This document shows, piece after piece, positions 13,571-17,500 of a DNA stretch of 17,500 nucleotides. The notes under the pieces are model-generated. The model was not told the DNA's origin and made no database searches. It saw only the letters and a list, made by a program, of their open reading frames with translations. The position numbers were made by a program, and so were the translations under genes. The stretch's first letter is position 1. Every line of letters begins with the position of its first letter. The DNA comes from Methylobacterium sp. 17Sr1-1 (lineage in GTDB: Bacteria; Pseudomonadota; Alphaproteobacteria; Rhizobiales; Beijerinckiaceae), in assembly GCF_003173775.1 (NCBI RefSeq), contig NZ_CP029552.1, positions 1-17,500 on the forward strand. Direction: 5' to 3'.

Positions 13571-16500
13571 ATGAAGTCGTTCAACCTCTCCGAATGGGCG
13601 CTGTCGCACCGCTCCTTCGTCTGGTTCCTGATGATCGTGGCGATCGTCGCCGGCGCGATGTCCTACCGCAAGCTCGGCCGCGAGGAGGACCCGGCCTTCG
13701 CGATCAAGACCATGGTGGTGCAGGCGAGCTGGCCCGGCGCCACCATCGCCGACACCCTCGACCAGGTCACCGACCGGATCGAGAAGGAGCTGCAGCAGAT
13801 CAACGCGGTCGACTACACGAGAAGCTACACCACGCCCGGCCAGGCGACGGTGTTCGTCAACCTGCGCGAGACGACGCCGCCGAAGACGATTCCGTGGTTG
13901 TTCTACCAGGTGCGAAAGCGGCTCGGCGACATCAAGGGCACGTTCCCGCAAGGCATGCAGGGCCCGTTCTTCAACGACGAGTTCGGCGACGTGTTCGGCA
14001 ACGTCTACGCCTTCACGGCCGACGGCCTGTCGATGCGCCAGCTGCGCGACTACGTCGAGACGGTCCGCACCCGCATCATCAAGGTGCCGAGCATTGGCAA
14101 GACCCAGATCATCGGTGCTCAGGACGAGGTGATCTCCCTCGATTTCTCGACCCGCAAGCTCGCCGGCCTCGGCGTCGACACGCAGTCACTGATCAAGAGC
14201 CTGCAGGCGCAGAACGCGGTGGCGCCGTCCGGCGTGATCCAGGCCGGGCCGGAGCGGGTCTCGGTTCGCGTCGGCGGCCAGTTCACCGACGAGAACAGCC
14301 TGAAGGCCATCAACCTGCGGGTCAACGACCGCTTCTTCCGCCTCTCGGACGTCGCCGAGATCGAGCGCGGCTACGCCGACCCGCCCAAGTCGCTCTTCCG
14401 CTACAACGGCAAGCCGGCGATCGGGCTCGCCATCGCCATGCAGCAGAGCGGCAACCTGCTCGAATTCGGCGAGGCCCTGAAGACGCGGATGCGTCAGGTC
14501 GAGGCCGACTTGCCGGTGGGCGTCGGCATCCACCTCGTCTCGGACCAGCCGCGCATCGTCGAGGAGGCGGTCGGCGGCTTCACCAAGGCCCTCGTCGAGG
14601 CGGTGGTGATCGTGCTCGTCGTCTCGTTCCTGAGCCTCGGGGTGCGGGCCGGCCTCGTCGTCTCGTTCTCGATCCCGCTCGTGCTCGCCATCGTCTTCGT
14701 CGTCATGGACGTGATGGGGGTCACGCTGCAGCGCATCTCGCTCGGGGCGCTGATCATCGCGCTCGGCCTCCTCGTCGACGACGCGATGATCACCGTCGAG
14801 ATGATGGTGGCGCGGCTGGAGGCCGGCGACAGCCTGCACAAGGCCGCGACCTTCGCCTACACCTCGACCGCCTTCCCGATGCTCACCGGCACGCTCGTCA
14901 CCGTCGCGGGCTTCCTGCCGATCGGCTTCAACGGCTCGGCGGCGGGCGAGTACACCTACTCGCTGTTCGTGGTGATCGCAGCCTCGCTGCTGGTCTCCTG
15001 GGTCGTGGCGGTCTTGTTCGCGCCCCTGATCGGCGTGAAGATCCTGCCGAAGACCATGAAAGGCCACCACGACAAGCCGAGCCGCCTGCTCGCCGCCTTC
15101 CGGGCCCTGCTGCTGCCGGCGATGCGCTTCCGCTGGATCACCGTGGCCGTCTGCATCGGCATGCTGGCGCTCGCGATCGTCGGCATGGGCCACGTGCAGC
15201 AGCAGTTCTTCCCCTCCTCCGACCGGCCCGAGGTGCTGGTCGACCTGACCCTGCCGCAGAATGCCAGCATCAGTGAGACGAAGGCGCAGATGGACACGTT
15301 CGAGGCCGCCCTGAAGGGCGACCCCGAGATCAAGCGCTGGAGCTCCTATGTCGGCGAGGGCGCGATCCGCTTCTACCTGCCCCTCGATCAGCAGCTCCAG
15401 AACGCGTTCTTCGGTCAGATCGTGATCGAGACCGTGTCGCTGGAGGCCCGCGACCGGACCATGGCGCGGCTGAACGAGCTGGCCCGGCGCGACTTCGTCG
15501 GCACCGACGTGTTCGTCCATCCCCTCGACCTCGGCCCCCCGGTCGGCCGGCCGATCCAGTACCGGATCAGCGGCCCCGACCTGCAGGTGGTGCGGGCGCA
15601 AGCCCTCAAGCTCGCCAACGTGGTGGCGCAGAACCCGCATGTCGGCCTGCCGACCTTCGACTGGAACGAGCCCGGCAAGGTGCTGCTGGTCGAGATCCTG
15701 CAGGACAAGGCGCGCCAGCTCGGCGTGACCTCGCAGGACATCGCCGGCATCCTCAACGGGGTGGTCGGCGGCACGACGATCACCCAGGTCCGCGACGCGA
15801 TCTACCTCGTGGACGTGATCGGCCGGGCGCAGGGTCCGGAGCGCCGCTCGGTCGACACGCTCCAGAGCCTGCAGGTGCCGACCGCGGGCGGCGCGACCGT
15901 GCCGCTCCTCGCCTTCGCGAAGATCCACTACGACCTCGAACAGCCGATCGTCTGGCGCCGCGACCGGATGCCGACCATCACGGTGCGCGCCGCCATCACC
16001 GACGCGACCCAGCCGCCGACGGTCGTCTCGGCCCTCGAACCGGCCATGGCGCAGTTCCGCTCGGAGCTTCCCGCCGGCTACGACCTCGCGACCGGTGGCG
16101 CGGTGGAGGAGAGCGCCAAGGGCCAGGGCCCGATCGCCGCGGTGGTGCCGGTGATGCTGCTGGTGATGGCGTTCTTCCTGATGGTGCAGCTCCAGAGCCT
16201 CCAGAAGCTCTTCCTCGTGTCGAGCGTCGCGCCGCTCGGTCTGATCGGCGTCGTCGCGGCCCTGCTGCCGTCGGGCGCACCGATGGGCTTCGTGGCGATC
16301 CTCGGCATCCTGGCGCTGATCGGCATCATCATCCGCAACGCCGTGATCCTCGTCACCCAGATCGACGAGTTCGAGGCCGAGGGGATGAGCCCGTGGGACG
16401 CGGTGGTGGAAGCGACCTGCCACCGTATGCGCCCGATCCTGCTCACCGCCGCGGCCGCGAGCCTCGGCATGGTGCCGATCGCCCGCGAGGTGTTTTGGGG

Positions 16501-16642
16501 ACCGATGGCCTACGCGATGATCGGCGGCATCATCGCGGCGACCTTCCTGACGCTGTTCTTCCTCCCGGCGCTCTATGTCGGCTGGTACCGGATCCGGCCG
16601 CAGAAGAAGGCTGAAACCTCGGCGCCCGTCACTCACGCCTGA
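13571..16642 (+). CDS. RND family efflux pump permease (HAE-1 type)
   Basis: A proton-driven inner-membrane exporter of 1023 residues with the usual twelve membrane helices and two large periplasmic loops. TM1 is at about 15-32, TM2-6 at about 336-500, TM7 at about 522-542 and TM8-12 at about 848-1005. The N-terminal REEDPAFAIKTMVV and SWPGATIADTLDQVTDRIE segments are family landmarks. The proton-relay aspartates in TM4 are present (GLLVDDAMITVEMM, D403 and D404). In TM10 the position of the AcrB lysine (LSAKNAILI) is Arg (IIIRNAVIL, R922). It follows the second adaptor by 65 bp with a weak GCGAGG site. No outer-membrane channel gene follows, so a TolC-type partner from elsewhere is expected. 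With two adaptors the set resembles TriABC. The substrate is unknown. The 3' end overlaps the convergent LysR gene by 10 bp. Confidence 0.95.
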   Translation: MKSFNLSEWALSHRSFVWFLMIVAIVAGAMSYRKLGREEDPAFAIKTMVVQASWPGATIADTLDQVTDRIEKELQQINAVDYTRSYTTPGQATVFVNLRETTPPKTIPWLFYQVRKRLGDIKGTFPQGMQGPFFNDEFGDVFGNVYAFTADGLSMRQLRDYVETVRTRIIKVPSIGKTQIIGAQDEVISLDFSTRKLAGLGVDTQSLIKSLQAQNAVAPSGVIQAGPERVSVRVGGQFTDENSLKAINLRVNDRFFRLSDVAEIERGYADPPKSLFRYNGKPAIGLAIAMQQSGNLLEFGEALKTRMRQVEADLPVGVGIHLVSDQPRIVEEAVGGFTKALVEAVVIVLVVSFLSLGVRAGLVVSFSIPLVLAIVFVVMDVMGVTLQRISLGALIIALGLLVDDAMITVEMMVARLEAGDSLHKAATFAYTSTAFPMLTGTLVTVAGFLPIGFNGSAAGEYTYSLFVVIAASLLVSWVVAVLFAPLIGVKILPKTMKGHHDKPSRLLAAFRALLLPAMRFRWITVAVCIGMLALAIVGMGHVQQQFFPSSDRPEVLVDLTLPQNASISETKAQMDTFEAALKGDPEIKRWSSYVGEGAIRFYLPLDQQLQNAFFGQIVIETVSLEARDRTMARLNELARRDFVGTDVFVHPLDLGPPVGRPIQYRISGPDLQVVRAQALKLANVVAQNPHVGLPTFDWNEPGKVLLVEILQDKARQLGVTSQDIAGILNGVVGGTTITQVRDAIYLVDVIGRAQGPERRSVDTLQSLQVPTAGGATVPLLAFAKIHYDLEQPIVWRRDRMPTITVRAAITDATQPPTVVSALEPAMAQFRSELPAGYDLATGGAVEESAKGQGPIAAVVPVMLLVMAFFLMVQLQSLQKLFLVSSVAPLGLIGVVAALLPSGAPMGFVAILGILALIGIIIRNAVILVTQIDEFEAEGMSPWDAVVEATCHRMRPILLTAAAASLGMVPIAREVFWGPMAYAMIGGIIAATFLTLFFLPALYVGWYRIRPQKKAETSAPVTHA

Positions 16643-17493
16643 CGCGCGAGATCGAGAAACAGCGCCGCGGCGCGCGACGGGCTCCGGGTGGATGGCGCCC
16701 GAAGCCCGAAACGCCGCGAGATGGCCGGCGCCAAGGCCACGGCCCTCAGCCCCTTCCGGCTCTCGGGCAGCGTCGATTCCGGGACGATGCTGACGCCGGC
16801 CCCCTCCCGCACCAGCGCGATGGCACTGGCCCAGTCGCGGACCTCGATGCGGATATCGGCGAGCGACAGGCCGGCGGCGCGCATCAGCGCGCCGGCATGG
16901 AGGTGGCATCCTCCGGTCGCGAGCACGAACGGCTCGGAGGCAAGGCGATCGAACGTCACCTCACGGTGCCGCGCGAGCGGGTGAGCGGCAGGCAGCAGCG
17001 CGATCCAGGCATCCTGCCCGAGCAGGATCGCGTCGCTGTCGGCTGCCGGGTTGAGAACGACACCAAGATCGACCGACCCTTCGGCCAACCACGTTTCCAC
17101 CTCGCGATCGTCGGTTTCGAGCGCCACCAGCGCGATCTCGGGGTAGCGTGACCGGAACCGCCGCAGGAGCGGCGGCAGAACCGTCGCGAAGACGCTGGGG
17201 AATGCGGCGAGGCGCAGCGATCCGGTCTCGTCGCCGCCCGACGCGCGCGCCTCCCGGCGGATCGCGTCCAGGTGGCTCGCGACGGCCTTGGCATGATGCA
17301 GCACACGCTCGCCCAAGGCCGTGAGCGCAACACCGTGCCGCTGGCGCACCAGCAGCTTGGCGCCGAGAGATTCCTCGAGGGCTGCGAGCGCCTGGCTCAT
17401 GCCGGATTGCGTGATGCCGGTGGTCTCGACGGCAGCGGAGACGCTGCCGGCCTCGGCCACGGCGATCAGGATGCGAAGCTGCGACAGGTTCAT
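16633..17493 (-). CDS. LysR-family transcriptional regulator
   Basis: A 286-residue LysR-type regulator. The N-terminal winged helix-turn-helix is at residues 1-60 (MNLSQLRILIAVAEAGSVSA, then GITQSGMSQALAALEESLGA), followed by a linker helix and a periplasmic-binding-protein-like effector domain from about residue 90 (GSLRLAAFPSVFATVLPPLL). Length is slightly under the usual 295-310. The ATG at 17491-17493 gives the conserved first helix; only seven bases of upstream sequence are in the window, so RBS, promoter and its divergent target are not visible. It is convergent with and overlaps the pump gene, so it probably does not control the efflux unit but rather a gene beyond the window end. The effector is unknown. 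Confidence 0.92.
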   Translation of the reverse strand: MNLSQLRILIAVAEAGSVSAAVETTGITQSGMSQALAALEESLGAKLLVRQRHGVALTALGERVLHHAKAVASHLDAIRREARASGGDETGSLRLAAFPSVFATVLPPLLRRFRSRYPEIALVALETDDREVETWLAEGSVDLGVVLNPAADSDAILLGQDAWIALLPAAHPLARHREVTFDRLASEPFVLATGGCHLHAGALMRAAGLSLADIRIEVRDWASAIALVREGAGVSIVPESTLPESRKGLRAVALAPAISRRFGLRAPSTRSPSRAAALFLDLARQA

Positions 17494-17500
17494 AGTAGAC

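Noticed and set aside
14186..16909. 907-codon minus-strand open frame opposite the RND pump
   Set aside because: Its translation is His/Asp/Arg-rich low complexity and it lies wholly opposite a clear RND permease; long antisense frames are a by-product of high GC third positions.
1..17500. CRISPR arrays, tRNA or rRNA genes, transposase genes, prophage genes
   Set aside because: No regularly spaced direct repeats, no RNA gene signatures and no transposase or phage-like proteins were seen on either strand.

Overview
The window reads as a chromosome-origin-proximal segment of a very GC-rich alphaproteobacterium of the order Hyphomicrobiales (Rhizobiales). Methylobacterium or a close relative is the best guess. 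The reasons are the style of the DnaA, DnaN and RecF proteins, the FlbD-type Fis domain, a CtrA-like site, and large GC-rich palindromic repeats of the kind common in that group. The genus is recognition from memory, not a database match. Base 1 is the A of the dnaA start codon, as expected for a chromosome linearised at dnaA.

Region 1 (1-4208) is the replication/repair block dnaA - dnaN - recF, all on the plus strand. A structured leader precedes dnaN, and a multi-branched palindromic repeat (2860-2981) lies between dnaN and recF. Region 2 (4209-6499) holds two minus-strand genes. One is an 86-residue stand-alone Fis-type DNA-binding protein that resembles the C-terminal domain of FlbD. The other is a PLP-dependent cysteine-synthase-family enzyme. 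Between them is about 455 bp without a credible gene, containing a perfect TTAA-N7-TTAAC (CtrA-type) site upstream of the Fis-type gene. A second large palindromic repeat (6121-6291) lies between the cysteine synthase gene and the next, divergent gene.

Region 3 (6500-9994) is one long gene for a fused indolepyruvate ferredoxin oxidoreductase (thiamine-diphosphate, Fe-S and gamma domains in a single 1164-residue chain). A very strong hairpin (10042-10088) closes it against the convergent TetR gene. Region 4 (10152-16642) is a multidrug-type efflux locus. A TetR repressor gene is divergent from a plus-strand unit made of a small single-pass membrane protein, two periplasmic adaptor proteins with overlapping genes, and an RND permease. 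The shared promoter region carries a pseudo-palindrome overlapping a good -35/-10 pair, so repression and autoregulation by the TetR protein are likely. Two adaptors with one pump is the layout of the Pseudomonas TriABC system. No outer-membrane channel gene is present. Two back-to-back 40-nt hairpins (11151-11230) sit between the small membrane protein gene and the first adaptor gene. The window ends with a minus-strand LysR-family regulator whose 3' end overlaps that of the pump gene by 10 bp.

Most genes are conventional. The less ordinary signals are the CtrA-type site next to an FlbD-like mini-regulator close to dnaA, the tandem hairpins and small membrane protein at the head of the efflux unit, the Lys-to-Arg position in the pump, and the palindromic repeats.
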